From: Flavobacterium sp. Root935
GTDB taxonomy: Bacteria; Bacteroidota; Bacteroidia; Flavobacteriales; Flavobacteriaceae
Assembly: GCF_001429295.1 (NCBI RefSeq)
Contig: NZ_LMJL01000007.1
Coordinates: forward strand, 124,381-188,380
Reading direction: 5' to 3'
DNA: 64,000 bases
The first letter of the stretch is position 1. Each line of letters begins with the position of its first letter. Made by a program: the position numbers and the translations under genes. The notes beneath the pieces are model-generated. The model was not told the origin of the DNA. It searched no databases and saw only the letters and a program-made list of their open reading frames with translations. Positions 53,309-61,976 of this stretch are shown here, in pieces.

Positions 53309-54085
53309 TTGAAAAATATTTTTTATAAAAATACCAAAATCTCTTTTACAGACTCAGGAGAAGGAAATACAATAGTTTTTCTTCACGGTTTTCTGGAAAA
53401 CAAAAAAATGTGGACAGAATATGCTTCTTTTTTTTCAGAAAAATATCGTGTTGTAACCATCGATTTATTAGGCCACGGCGAATCTGATTCCTTAGGCTAT
53501 GTTCACGAAATGGAAGAAAATGCTCAAGCTGTTAACGAAGTTTTAGAACATTTAAAAATTGAAAAAGCTACAATTGTCGGGCACTCTATGGGCGGTTATG
53601 TTGCTTTGGCTTTCGCCGAATTATATCCGCAGAAAATCCAAAAATTAGTTTTACAGAATTCCACTTCTAAAGAAGATAATGCTGAAAAAAAATTAAATAG
53701 AACCCGTGCCATAAAAGCCGTAAAACAGAATTATGTAAGTTTTGTTAGTTTAGCAATCGCTAATTTATTTAGTGAAAATAATAGAACCCGCTTGGCTGAC
53801 GAAATTGAAAAAGTAAAAGAGCAGGCTTTAAAAACACCATTACAAGGAATCGTAGCATCTCTTGAAGGAATGAAGATACGAAAAGATAGAGAATGGCTTT
53901 TACACGAAAATCGTTTTCCTCTTCTATTAATTCTAGGAAAGAAGGATCCTGTTTTAAATTACGAAGAAAATCTTGCTCAGATTGAAGACACCACAGCAGA
54001 ATTAGTTTCTTTTGAAGATGGACACATGAGCCATATTGAAAACAAGGAAGCTTTGAATACTATTTTGTTCGATTTCTTCGAATAA
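53309..54085 (+). CDS. Alpha/beta hydrolase
   Basis: 258 residues from the TTG at 53309. H-G-F-L-E-N (oxyanion), nucleophile Ser in V-G-H-S-M-G-G, acid in G-K-K-D-P-V-L, His in G-H-M-S-H-I. Lipase/esterase or haloalkane-dehalogenase-like; the substrate is not evident. An in-frame ATG lies at 53261, but a promoter -7 element is between it and the TTG. Terminator follows. Confidence 0.85.
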   Translation: MKNIFYKNTKISFTDSGEGNTIVFLHGFLENKKMWTEYASFFSEKYRVVTIDLLGHGESDSLGYVHEMEENAQAVNEVLEHLKIEKATIVGHSMGGYVALAFAELYPQKIQKLVLQNSTSKEDNAEKKLNRTRAIKAVKQNYVSFVSLAIANLFSENNRTRLADEIEKVKEQALKTPLQGIVASLEGMKIRKDREWLLHENRFPLLLILGKKDPVLNYEENLAQIEDTTAELVSFEDGHMSHIENKEALNTILFDFFE

Positions 54086-54102
54086 TTTGAACTTTACAAA
54101 AT

Positions 54103-54143
54103 CAAAAAAGGCCATTTCTAACCGAGGTTGGAATAGCCTTTTT
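54103..54143. terminator. Terminator between the hydrolase and Roadblock genes
   Basis: AAAAGGC / GCCTTTT outer arms with an imperfect inner pairing (ATTTCTAACC / GGTTGGAAT). A and T tracts on both ends; serves the convergent genes. Confidence 0.7.
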
Positions 54144-54166
54144 ATCATTCTGGGGGCAAAATGTTA

Positions 54167-54541
54167 TTATAACTTTGAAGTAATATCTTTTTTGTATTTA
54201 GATAAAGTAGCTCTTGTTAATCCAAGATTTGCTTTAGTTGAGTCTACAGCTAAATAGATAAAATACCTTCCGTCTTCAGACACGTCAATTATATGTATTT
54301 GATCTGTAAGTGTAATTAAAATATCATTGATTTTTTGGTTTAATCCTAAAGCTTTAATAGCGTTTAGTTTTGCTTTAACTACTTCTAAATTGTAAGCAGA
54401 TGCTAATTCTGGATCAAAATTAGGATTTACAGTAAGTGAGCAGTAAGACATCCCTGTTTCAACTTCAGTTACTGAAACAGCGATAAATCCGTTAACATTC
54501 TCTTTTAAATCGTTTTGAAAATTTTGTAAAAAATCTGACAT
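54167..54541 (-). CDS. Roadblock/LC7-like protein 2
   Basis: 124 residues with the Roadblock/LC7 pattern: helix, beta strand (G-F-I-A-V-S-V-T-E-V-E-T-G), helix, two strands (D-I-L-I-T-L, Y-F-I-Y-L-A-V-D) and C-terminal helix (L-T-R-A-T-L-S-K-Y). These folds dimerise and often regulate small GTPases (MglB). No GTPase gene is nearby. 23 bp after the other Roadblock gene; one operon. Confidence 0.8.
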   Translation of the reverse strand: MSDFLQNFQNDLKENVNGFIAVSVTEVETGMSYCSLTVNPNFDPELASAYNLEVVKAKLNAIKALGLNQKINDILITLTDQIHIIDVSEDGRYFIYLAVDSTKANLGLTRATLSKYKKDITSKL

Positions 54542-54564
54542 GTTTATTAAATATTGGTTTTAAA

Positions 54565-54885
54565 TTAATTATTAAAAACAGAATCCATTCTTCTCAGTAA
54601 TAGACCCATTTTACTTAAATCTTTAGAAAGCAACGCGATACAATTATCTTCTTGATTTTTGCTTGCCACTACAATTCCGTCATTATTCTTAATCATTACT
54701 TGTTTAAGATCTCCGTTGTTAATGTCTTCAGACATTTCGAGGCACATTTTCAAGATCATTCCGATCATCGCAGCAATATTCCCGTCGTATTCTAAATTAA
54801 CCGACTCGTTTAAGATTCCATCAATATTAAAACTCAATCCAGATTCTGCTCCAGTCTCTTCTACTAGTGTTTGTAAATCAATCAT
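54565..54885 (-). CDS. Roadblock/LC7-like protein 1
   Basis: 106 residues. L-V-E-E-T-G-A-E-S-G-L-S-F-N, N-I-A-A-M-I-G-M-I-L-K-M and G-I-V-V-A-S-K, then L-L-R-R-M: the same fold as its neighbour but shorter, missing the first helix. First gene of the pair, with a TATCTTTG -7 element 30 bp upstream. Likely forms a heterodimer with the downstream protein. Confidence 0.72.
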   Translation of the reverse strand: MIDLQTLVEETGAESGLSFNIDGILNESVNLEYDGNIAAMIGMILKMCLEMSEDINNGDLKQVMIKNNDGIVVASKNQEDNCIALLSKDLSKMGLLLRRMDSVFNN

Positions 54886-54914
54886 ATTCTTTATTTGTCA
54901 TGTTTTGGAAGCGT

Positions 54915-54922
54915 CAAAGATA
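54915..54922 (-). promoter_or_regulatory. -7 element of the Roadblock pair
   Basis: TATCTTTG on the minus strand, perfect TAnnTTTG, 30 nt before the start codon at 54885. No TTG at -33. Confidence 0.45.
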
Positions 54923-55124
54923 TTTCAATATTAACAATTGTCGCCTAAACACTTGTTAAAAAAACAGCCGATATAACATCCTGAGCCACTTTTATTTATA
55001 GCATAATTAATCGTATTTTTTCGGATAAAATATTTAAAAAAAATTAACAGAAAAAACATATTATACTAAAATCGTAACATTTCATTTGATAAAACTCAAT
55101 TCTAAAATTAACATATAGAGATTG

Positions 55125-55156
55125 TTGCATTACCCAAAAGTTTTTATATAGATTTG
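55125..55156 (+). promoter_or_regulatory. Promoter of the 47-residue protein gene
   Basis: TTG at 55125-55127, 21-nt spacer, TAGATTTG at 55149-55156, 17 nt before the ATG. The best evidence that the short gene is real. Confidence 0.6.
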
Positions 55157-55172
55157 CAAAAAATTTATACAA

Positions 55173-55316
55173 ATGAAAACTGTTGACGAATTACGCTTTG
55201 ACCTAAATGTAAAATTGATGAAGTTTAGAAGATTTCGTATTGAAAACGGAAACATCAATACTACAAATGCAGAAGAAAATACTAAAAAAGGTTTCTTTAA
55301 AAAAATATTTAGCTAA
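55173..55316 (+). CDS. 47-residue charged protein, unknown function
   Basis: M-K-T-V-D-E-L-R-F-D-L-N, then L-M-K-F-R-R-F-R-I-E-N-G, then a polar loop and a basic C-terminus K-K-G-F-F-K-K-I-F-S. It looks like a short amphipathic helix followed by a membrane-touching basic end. It has its own promoter and lies divergent from the two Roadblock genes, so could belong with them. The gene is too short for usual gene calling. Confidence 0.55.
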   Translation: MKTVDELRFDLNVKLMKFRRFRIENGNINTTNAEENTKKGFFKKIFS

Positions 55317-55322
55317 TAGCTT

Positions 55323-55997
55323 TTAAAAATCAGCCGGACGTGTTAGATAACCATTTTTTACTAGTTCGGCTTTTTCATTGATTTTATGCAACTTACCGCC
55401 TTTCAACAATAACAATATTGTTGAAATTTTCATCACATTTTCGTATTGATGATCGGTTATGAGAATTCCTTTTTCTCGAGAATTTTCTTTAATTAACTGA
55501 ACTATAATTTCAATCATTTTTGGTGACAATCCGCTGAACGGTTCATCTAAAAGAATAAATTTCGACGAATTAAAAAGGACTAATTTTACTTGAAGATATC
55601 GCAATTCTCCAAATGATAGGTTTTTGATTTTTTGTCTTAAAAAAGGTTTTAGGAAGTCATCTTCATAAAAAAGATTCAATTTTTGTTTAGCGACTGATAA
55701 TTCAATTGTCCTTAATACGGACAAATGGTTTGGAATAAATTGATCTTGACACATATAACTAATTTCATTGACCACCTCTGAACAATTATTCCTTGAAACT
55801 CCATCAATAAATATACTTTTATCCGAAGCAGTTAAATTACAAGAGATAATTTTTAATAAAGTCGATTTGCCAGAACCGTTATGTCCGAGCAGACCTACTA
55901 TTTCACCTGTTCCAATTTTCAAATAAATATCTGAAAGTACAAGTTTATCACTAAACTTTTTTTGAATACCGCTAACTTCTAAAATATGTTTTTTCAA
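55323..55997 (-). CDS. ABC transporter ATP-binding protein
   Basis: 224 residues from a TTG start. Walker A G-L-L-G-H-N-G-S-G-K-S-T, Q-loop near M-C-Q-D-Q-F, signature L-S-F-G-E (in place of L-S-G-G-Q), Walker B F-I-L-L-D-E-P-F-S, H-loop I-T-D-H-Q-Y. The TTG overlaps the TGA of the small membrane gene upstream by 4 bp. Possibly involved in export of a small hydrophobic substrate; the substrate is unknown. Confidence 0.9.
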   Translation of the reverse strand: MKKHILEVSGIQKKFSDKLVLSDIYLKIGTGEIVGLLGHNGSGKSTLLKIISCNLTASDKSIFIDGVSRNNCSEVVNEISYMCQDQFIPNHLSVLRTIELSVAKQKLNLFYEDDFLKPFLRQKIKNLSFGELRYLQVKLVLFNSSKFILLDEPFSGLSPKMIEIIVQLIKENSREKGILITDHQYENVMKISTILLLLKGGKLHKINEKAELVKNGYLTRPADF

Positions 55998-56287
55998 TAT
56001 ATTTTTTGAATAAAGATTACTACAATTCCAAATAGAACAATGAAGAAAATATTCATTAAAAAACTATAAAAGAGAAGTTTATTTTTTGAAATTCCGTTGT
56101 TAGCATAAAATAAATATTCGCTTTTACGATACAATTCCTTAAATCCTATACTGGATAAAAACCCAATTGTAGCGAGAATAAACAGAAAATAATTAACGCT
56201 TCCAAAAAGGATTGCAGGAATAGAAACAACTAAATTTATAATTAAAGTTGTTTTATAAAACTCAAATATGTTCCAAATTTTTCTGAT
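55994..56287 (-). CDS. Small ABC-associated membrane protein without a usual start codon
   Basis: A minus-strand frame ending in TGA at 55994, continuous for about 97 codons with coding character: V-V-S-I-P-A-I-L-F-G-S-V-N-Y-F-L-F-I-L-A-T-I-G-F-L, then F-K-E-L-Y-R-K-S-E-Y, and a second helix I-F-F-I-V-L-F-G-I-V-V-I-F-I-Q. The frame has no ATG, GTG or TTG upstream of the helices; ATC at 56287 or ATT at 56278 would be the likely starts. The 4-bp overlap with the TTG of the ABC gene is a strong sign it is translated. A partner membrane subunit of that transporter. Confidence 0.6.
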   Translation of the reverse strand: MRKIWNIFEFYKTTLIINLVVSIPAILFGSVNYFLFILATIGFLSSIGFKELYRKSEYLFYANNGISKNKLLFYSFLMNIFFIVLFGIVVIFIQKIY

Positions 56288-56294
56288 AAGCCGT

Positions 56295-59057
56295 TTAAAT
56301 TTTTTCTTCGAATGGAATAGCTATATCAAAAATCTCACTTAACAAATTCGCAATTTCATCTAAATAAGAATTCAGTATTTCTGATGTCACAATAGCTTTT
56401 AAATCTTTATCTTCTTTAAACCCGAAAGGTAAAAAACCAGATTTGAGATTTTTAAAAGAAATAATCCCGACTTCGATCGGAAGCCCTCCAGCTTCTTTCT
56501 CAAACATGAAAGCGTATGCTAATACTTGAATAATTTTATCATTTTTAAGCTCTTCTGTCAATCCATTCCATGTTTTCAGCACAACATTCGACTTCTCAAC
56601 TTTTCCTGTCTTATAATCGATAATTCTAATTTTCCCGTCACGTCGTTCGATACGGTCAACATTTCCTTTTATCAAAATAGGAAATGGAAGTTTCGGATGA
56701 ACAAATTCACGCTCAAAAGTCTGCTCTAGGGCAATAATCTGAATCGCTTCATCATTTTTAATAGATTCTAATTCCATTCTTAAAAAATTAGAAACATTTC
56801 GTTTGGCGACCTCAAAAGCCAGCAGATTTCGTCCTTTCTTAATTTCTCCTTCTTTATAAACCAATTTAAACTGCTTAAGAACTTCATCATCCAATAATTT
56901 AAAGCAGTTTAAAATATCATTTTCTGAAATAAATTTACCAATAAAAGGTTCATAAAGTGCCTTTAAAGTTTCATGAATGATAGTTCCTAAAGTATTTAAA
57001 GCGATATTTTCTTCCACTTCCTCCACTTCTCGAATCCTCAAGACTTTCTGAAAATAAAACTCAATCGGATTTCGGATGTAACTTGTTAATGCCGACGGTG
57101 AAAAACCTGTTATTGCTATTTCCTTTAAACGCTCCATTACTGATTCTGATTTAGCAACCGAAATAGGTTCGTAAGCCGTATTAGGAAGTACCGGATTATA
57201 GATATCAAACGTAAGATTATGATTTCTCTGTTTTTCAACTTCTAACTGTGTAATGAAACGACTTCTTTCACCAGCATCTAAACCATCATTTTCAGTATTA
57301 TAAATGAGATATATGTTCTTAGCTCTTTGTAATAAATGATAAAAATGGTAGGTATAGATCGCATCTTTCTCCTTAAAAGTCGGCAGCCCTAATTCTCGTT
57401 TTACATCATAAGGAATAAATGAATTCTGAGATTTTCCTGCTGGAAATTTTCCTTCATTCATTGATGTTATAATAACTGTTTCAAAATCTAAAACACGGCT
57501 TTCTAAAACTCCCATAATCTGCAAACCTCTTAAAGGCTCACCTTCAAAAGATACTTCTGCTAAATCTATAATCTGTTTGTAAATGGCGTGAAGCGTATCT
57601 ATATTATCGATATGATAATGTTTGGAGTAGTAATTTATTAGTTTATTTATGACTTTAAAAACTCCGTAAACAAATGCTTTTGCAATTTTCTCCTGTTCAT
57701 TATCATTACTGAAATGTTCCTTTATAACAATTAGCAATGCCGAAATATTCTTTAAAACTGCAACAGAACCATTTTCCCATTTTTCAAACAACAAATTAAA
57801 AAAATGAGAAGGACTTGGATGAAGCTCTAAAATTTTATGATGCGTAATAAAAGTATAATTATTCTCTTTGATAATTTTTACCAACATTTGAGCATTTGCA
57901 TAAGGCTCTACTAATGGATGTGTTAAAACATCCAATACATCTTTATAATAAAAAACATAACTGCCTCCCTTACGCGAAAGCGCATTAGTATGCATTTTAA
58001 ACAACTTGGCAACTAAAATTTGAGATGGATTATTTTTACCCGAATATCCCATGGTAATGTTTAAAAATCCAACAGAAGAAGGTAGTGAATATAAAACTGG
58101 AATCAATAAATTTTCCTCACCTAGCACAACGGCTACTTTGTCTAAAGACGCCGCAGGATCATTGTTTATTAAATCTTCAATTATACTTCCTGTTAATTTT
58201 GCCTGCCCTATAGTTTTAGGAGTTCCAATAATCTGGATATTTTTTGATTGCGAAAAATCATCCACAATCCATTCAAAGATATTTGATTTGTAATGTTTCC
58301 AACTTTCTTTAAAACGTCTTAAAAAAAGTCCCGCATCATGATATGGATCATTGAGAAAAGTTTGATCGGCATCCCAATAAATTTTAGCCTGACCTAAAGC
58401 TAATAAATGCTGTACAATTTTTTCTTCAGCAGCATTTAGAGCATTAAATCCTGCGAAAATAAAAATTCGATTACCGATAGTATTTGAAAAATGATTCAAA
58501 TTATTGACCGCTTCTCTATAAACTAGTCCCTGGTACCCAATAGATTTAAACAACAAATGATTATAAAGCGAATCATAATACAAAGGAAGAAGCTTCCAGA
58601 AATCAATGTAATTTTCTAAAAGTTTTGTTTTTTGATCCACTTCTAATCCCCATTTTTTTATGTCTTCAATATCTTTTAAATAAGACAAAACATGTGAAGG
58701 ATCTAAAAGATATCGATCAATTTCATTAAAGTCTTGAAGGAGCGTTTTCCCCCAATTTGCAAACAATTCAAATGACTGCTGATTCTTTTTCTCTGTAACC
58801 GATAAATAAACCTCATAAAATTCAAATAAAAGTTCAATTGAATCAATAGAGCGAATTGAAGCGACATCTTGTACAAAATCTTCAATACTTGTAATTTCAG
58901 GTGCAATTATAGTTTTATCAGTTTCTTTTTTAAGAGCATCAATCAAAAAAACTTTAGCTCTTTTATTTGGAAGAATTATAGTTATTTCTGAAAGTTTCAG
59001 TGCGTAATCTTGAATTACAACACCAGCTATTTTTTGAAGAAAAGAAGTATTTATCAT
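56295..59057 (-). CDS. AddB-like PD-(D/E)XK nuclease family protein
   Basis: 920 residues from the ATG at 59057. N-terminal helicase-like region (I-I-L-P-N-K-R-A-K-V-F-L), weak AddB-type motifs through the centre (R-G-L-Q-I-M-G-V-L-E-S-R, then S-M-N-E-G-K-F-P), and a C-terminal RecB-family nuclease (I-R-I-I-D-Y-K-T-G-K). It acts with AddA in double-strand break end processing. The AddA-like gene is 2.9 kb away on the same strand with kbl and an OmpA gene between. Confidence 0.88.
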   Translation of the reverse strand: MINTSFLQKIAGVVIQDYALKLSEITIILPNKRAKVFLIDALKKETDKTIIAPEITSIEDFVQDVASIRSIDSIELLFEFYEVYLSVTEKKNQQSFELFANWGKTLLQDFNEIDRYLLDPSHVLSYLKDIEDIKKWGLEVDQKTKLLENYIDFWKLLPLYYDSLYNHLLFKSIGYQGLVYREAVNNLNHFSNTIGNRIFIFAGFNALNAAEEKIVQHLLALGQAKIYWDADQTFLNDPYHDAGLFLRRFKESWKHYKSNIFEWIVDDFSQSKNIQIIGTPKTIGQAKLTGSIIEDLINNDPAASLDKVAVVLGEENLLIPVLYSLPSSVGFLNITMGYSGKNNPSQILVAKLFKMHTNALSRKGGSYVFYYKDVLDVLTHPLVEPYANAQMLVKIIKENNYTFITHHKILELHPSPSHFFNLLFEKWENGSVAVLKNISALLIVIKEHFSNDNEQEKIAKAFVYGVFKVINKLINYYSKHYHIDNIDTLHAIYKQIIDLAEVSFEGEPLRGLQIMGVLESRVLDFETVIITSMNEGKFPAGKSQNSFIPYDVKRELGLPTFKEKDAIYTYHFYHLLQRAKNIYLIYNTENDGLDAGERSRFITQLEVEKQRNHNLTFDIYNPVLPNTAYEPISVAKSESVMERLKEIAITGFSPSALTSYIRNPIEFYFQKVLRIREVEEVEENIALNTLGTIIHETLKALYEPFIGKFISENDILNCFKLLDDEVLKQFKLVYKEGEIKKGRNLLAFEVAKRNVSNFLRMELESIKNDEAIQIIALEQTFEREFVHPKLPFPILIKGNVDRIERRDGKIRIIDYKTGKVEKSNVVLKTWNGLTEELKNDKIIQVLAYAFMFEKEAGGLPIEVGIISFKNLKSGFLPFGFKEDKDLKAIVTSEILNSYLDEIANLLSEIFDIAIPFEEKI

Positions 59058-59069
59058 AGTATAAAAATA

Positions 59070-59100
59070 AAAAAAGCCATTCAATTAAGAATGGCTTTTC
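59070..59100 (-). terminator. Terminator of the OmpA-family gene
   Basis: AAAAGCCATTC / GAATGGCTTTT stem, 6-nt loop. Confidence 0.85.
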
Positions 59101-59120
59101 CTTTTTATTTAGAAAGTAAA

Positions 59121-60587
59121 TTAGATTTTACCTTGGTATTTAGAACCAATGTGTCTAATTTCTGTTCTTCTGTTTTGAGCTTTACCTGCAGCAGTTTTGT
59201 TACTTGCAACTGGTTGGCTAGAACCAAATCCTTTAGACTCTAAGTTCTCTGGATTAACACCTCTTTGGATTAAAGCGTTTAATACAGCAGCAGCTCTGTC
59301 TTCAGATAATTTTTGGTTGATTTTTGCAGAACCTGTACTATCTGTGTGTCCTTCAATAGAGAATTTCGCGTTTGGATAGTTTTTAAGGATTTCTTTAATA
59401 GCATCTAATCTAGCTGGAGTTTCTTTGTCACCAGTTTTGAAAGTAGCTTTTCCTGAGTTGAAGTAGATTGCTCTAGCTTGAACTTTAAGATCTTCTAACG
59501 CCTCAGAAGTTACTTCTGGACATCCTCTGTTACTAGCAGGACCATAAACTGTTGGACAGTCATCATCTTTATCAGCAACACCATCTTTATCAGCGTCTAA
59601 GAATGGGCAACCACCGTTTTCTTTAGGACCAGCAACTGTAGGACATTTGTCATCTTTATCAGCGATTCCGTCTCCGTCAGTATCAGGACAACCTTTTAAA
59701 GCAGCTAAACCAGCAACATCTGGACAAGCATCATCTTTATCAGCAATTCCGTCTCCGTCAGTATCAGGACATCCGTTTAATGCAGCTAAACCAAATACAT
59801 CTGGACAAGCGTCAGAAGCATCAACGATTCCGTCTCCGTCAGTATCAGGACATCCGTTGAATTGTTTTAAACCAGCAACATCTGGACAAGCATCGTCTTT
59901 GTCATAGATTCCGTCTCCGTCAGTATCTTTACCTCCGAATTTGAAAACTAAACCTGCAGTGTGTTGGAAGTGAGATGGAGCATCTGGAGTTCCAGAAGCA
60001 TCAACTCTATCGCCACTAACAGCCCATTTGTATCTTGTAGCAAGCTCAAGACCAATAGCATCTGTAAACCAAAAAGTTAAACCAGCACCTGGGTTAACAG
60101 TTCCATAGCTGCTATCTCCGAAGAAAGTATAACCTCCACCAACAGATAACGAAGGATCAATCACTTTAGATTTGATTAATTCTTGGAAGCTGTATTTGAT
60201 AGTAGCATCAATTCCGTAGTACATTAAGTCTCCAGGATTCACAACAGCATTTCCTCTTGAATCAGTATTACTTAAAGTTGGGTCATTAAAAACAACAAAT
60301 TTATCAATTTTGTTTACAGATCCTTGTAAACCAACTGAGAAACCACTACCTACATATCTATTTACACCAATGTAAGATAGAGAAGGAAGAATATTCCAGT
60401 TGTCTTTTACTGCGAATGGCTGAGAGAAGTGTTGATCAAAAAATCCACTACCAGCTCCAGAACTAGTCCTTGTATCCACAGCATTAACCCCGAAAGAGAT
60501 CGCCCATGGATTGTTACTGTCTTGTGCGTGAGAACTTAAACCCATCGCCATCAATACAGCAACTAAAAGTTTGTTAAGATGTTTCAT
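59121..60587 (-). CDS. OmpA-family outer-membrane protein with thrombospondin type-3 repeats
   Basis: 488 residues. Signal peptide (ends S-S-H-A-Q), an eight-stranded beta barrel (about 25-235), five calcium-binding TSP3 units of the form D-T-D-G-D-G-I-x-D-K-D-D-x-C-P (about 240-350), and a C-terminal OmpA-like peptidoglycan-binding domain ([29 protein letters not shown]). It links the outer membrane to the cell wall. Its promoter is the best in the window. A major outer-membrane protein in this group. Confidence 0.94.
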   Translation of the reverse strand: MKHLNKLLVAVLMAMGLSSHAQDSNNPWAISFGVNAVDTRTSSGAGSGFFDQHFSQPFAVKDNWNILPSLSYIGVNRYVGSGFSVGLQGSVNKIDKFVVFNDPTLSNTDSRGNAVVNPGDLMYYGIDATIKYSFQELIKSKVIDPSLSVGGGYTFFGDSSYGTVNPGAGLTFWFTDAIGLELATRYKWAVSGDRVDASGTPDAPSHFQHTAGLVFKFGGKDTDGDGIYDKDDACPDVAGLKQFNGCPDTDGDGIVDASDACPDVFGLAALNGCPDTDGDGIADKDDACPDVAGLAALKGCPDTDGDGIADKDDKCPTVAGPKENGGCPFLDADKDGVADKDDDCPTVYGPASNRGCPEVTSEALEDLKVQARAIYFNSGKATFKTGDKETPARLDAIKEILKNYPNAKFSIEGHTDSTGSAKINQKLSEDRAAAVLNALIQRGVNPENLESKGFGSSQPVASNKTAAGKAQNRRTEIRHIGSKYQGKI

Positions 60588-60624
60588 ACTTAATTTTTTT
60601 AATTACAATTTAGTTAATTACAAG

Positions 60625-60655
60625 CAAAAGTAACACCAAATTTTTTAAATACAAA
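60625..60655 (-). promoter_or_regulatory. Strong promoter of the OmpA-family gene
   Basis: Minus strand: TTTG at 60655-60652, 19-nt spacer, TACTTTTG at 60632-60625. This is an exact match to TTTG-N19-TAnnTTTG; the leader is about 30 nt. Confidence 0.75.
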
Positions 60656-60700
60656 ATGAAATGTTAAAAAAAACCTACAAAAATTTGACCAAAGTGGTAA

Positions 60701-61894
60701 TTATATAACTTTTAACATTTTACCGACAACTGTGAACGCATTTATAGCCTTATCCAAGTGTTCTTTTTCATGCGCTGCAGACAGCTGTACGCGTATTCTA
60801 GCCTTTTCTTTAGGAACAACAGGAAAGAAAAAACCAATAACATAAATTCCTTGCTTTAAAAGTTCATTTGCCATCGTTTGTGACAATTTTGCATCGTATA
60901 ACATTACTGGAACAATAGCAGAATCTCCATCGATAATATCAAAACCCGCTTTTTTCATACCTTCTTTAAAATAGTTAGTATTCCATTCTAGTTTATCGCG
61001 AAGCGTCGTATCTTTTTCTAATAATTCAAAAACTTTTATTGAAGCTCCAACAATTGCCGGCGCTAGAGAATTTGAAAACAAATAAGGTCTCGATCTTTGG
61101 CGCAGTAATTCAATTATTTCTTTCTTAGCCGTTGTATATCCGCCCATTGCACCACCTAAGGCTTTTCCAAGTGTTCCTGTGATAATATCAACTCTACCCA
61201 TCACTCCTTTTGCTTCAAGCGTCCCTTTTCCTGTAGCACCAATAAATCCGGCTGCATGGCATTCATCAACCATAACCATCGCATCATATTTATCTGCTAA
61301 ATCGCAAATTTTATCTAAAGGCGCAACTAAGCCGTCCATAGAGAACACACCATCTGTCACAATAAGTTTAAAACGAGCTCCAGCTTCGTTAGCTTTAATT
61401 AGCTGTTGCTCTAAATCTTCCATATTGTTATTTTCATAACGGTAACGCGCTGCTTTACAAAGACGAACACCATCAATAATAGAAGCGTGATTCAAGCTGT
61501 CAGAAATAATTGCATCATTTTCACCAAGTAAAGGTTCGAAAACACCTCCATTTGCATCGAATGCAGCTGCATATAAAATAGTATCTTCTGTACCATAAAA
61601 ATCAGCAATCTTTTTTTCTAATGTCTTGTGAATATCTTGCGTCCCACAGATAAAACGAACAGATGACATTCCGAAACCATGAGTATCCATCGCATCTTTG
61701 GCTGCCTGCACAACTTCTGGATGAGACGAAAGTCCCAAATAGTTATTGGCACAAAAATTTAAAACTGTTTCTCCTGTTGAAATTTTAATTTCAGCACCTT
61801 GAGGAGATGTAATAATTCTCTCCTTTTTAAAAATTCCATTTTCTTCGATTGTCTGCAGCTCGCTTTGCAGATGCTCTTTAATTTTACCGTACAT
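60701..61894 (-). CDS. kbl: Glycine C-acetyltransferase (2-amino-3-ketobutyrate CoA ligase)
   Basis: 397 residues, alpha-oxoamine synthase family. PLP lysine in [16 protein letters not shown] near the start, D-E-C-H-A-A-G-F and [10 protein letters not shown]. It cleaves 2-amino-3-ketobutyrate with CoA to glycine and acetyl-CoA in threonine breakdown. No threonine dehydrogenase gene is adjacent. TAATTTTG at 61940-61933 could be its -7 element. Confidence 0.94.
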   Translation of the reverse strand: MYGKIKEHLQSELQTIEENGIFKKERIITSPQGAEIKISTGETVLNFCANNYLGLSSHPEVVQAAKDAMDTHGFGMSSVRFICGTQDIHKTLEKKIADFYGTEDTILYAAAFDANGGVFEPLLGENDAIISDSLNHASIIDGVRLCKAARYRYENNNMEDLEQQLIKANEAGARFKLIVTDGVFSMDGLVAPLDKICDLADKYDAMVMVDECHAAGFIGATGKGTLEAKGVMGRVDIITGTLGKALGGAMGGYTTAKKEIIELLRQRSRPYLFSNSLAPAIVGASIKVFELLEKDTTLRDKLEWNTNYFKEGMKKAGFDIIDGDSAIVPVMLYDAKLSQTMANELLKQGIYVIGFFFPVVPKEKARIRVQLSAAHEKEHLDKAINAFTVVGKMLKVI

Positions 61895-61976
61895 TTTTTA
61901 TATATTTAAAACGTTAAAAATTAACAACTTAACAAAATTAAAGCTTCGTTATTTCTTTAACATCTGATTAATTTTT

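Noticed and set aside
59575-59935. Regular DNA repeats about 75-85 bp apart resembling a CRISPR array
   Set aside because: They encode the thrombospondin type-3 units of the OmpA-family protein in frame; units are coding and spacers are not unique.
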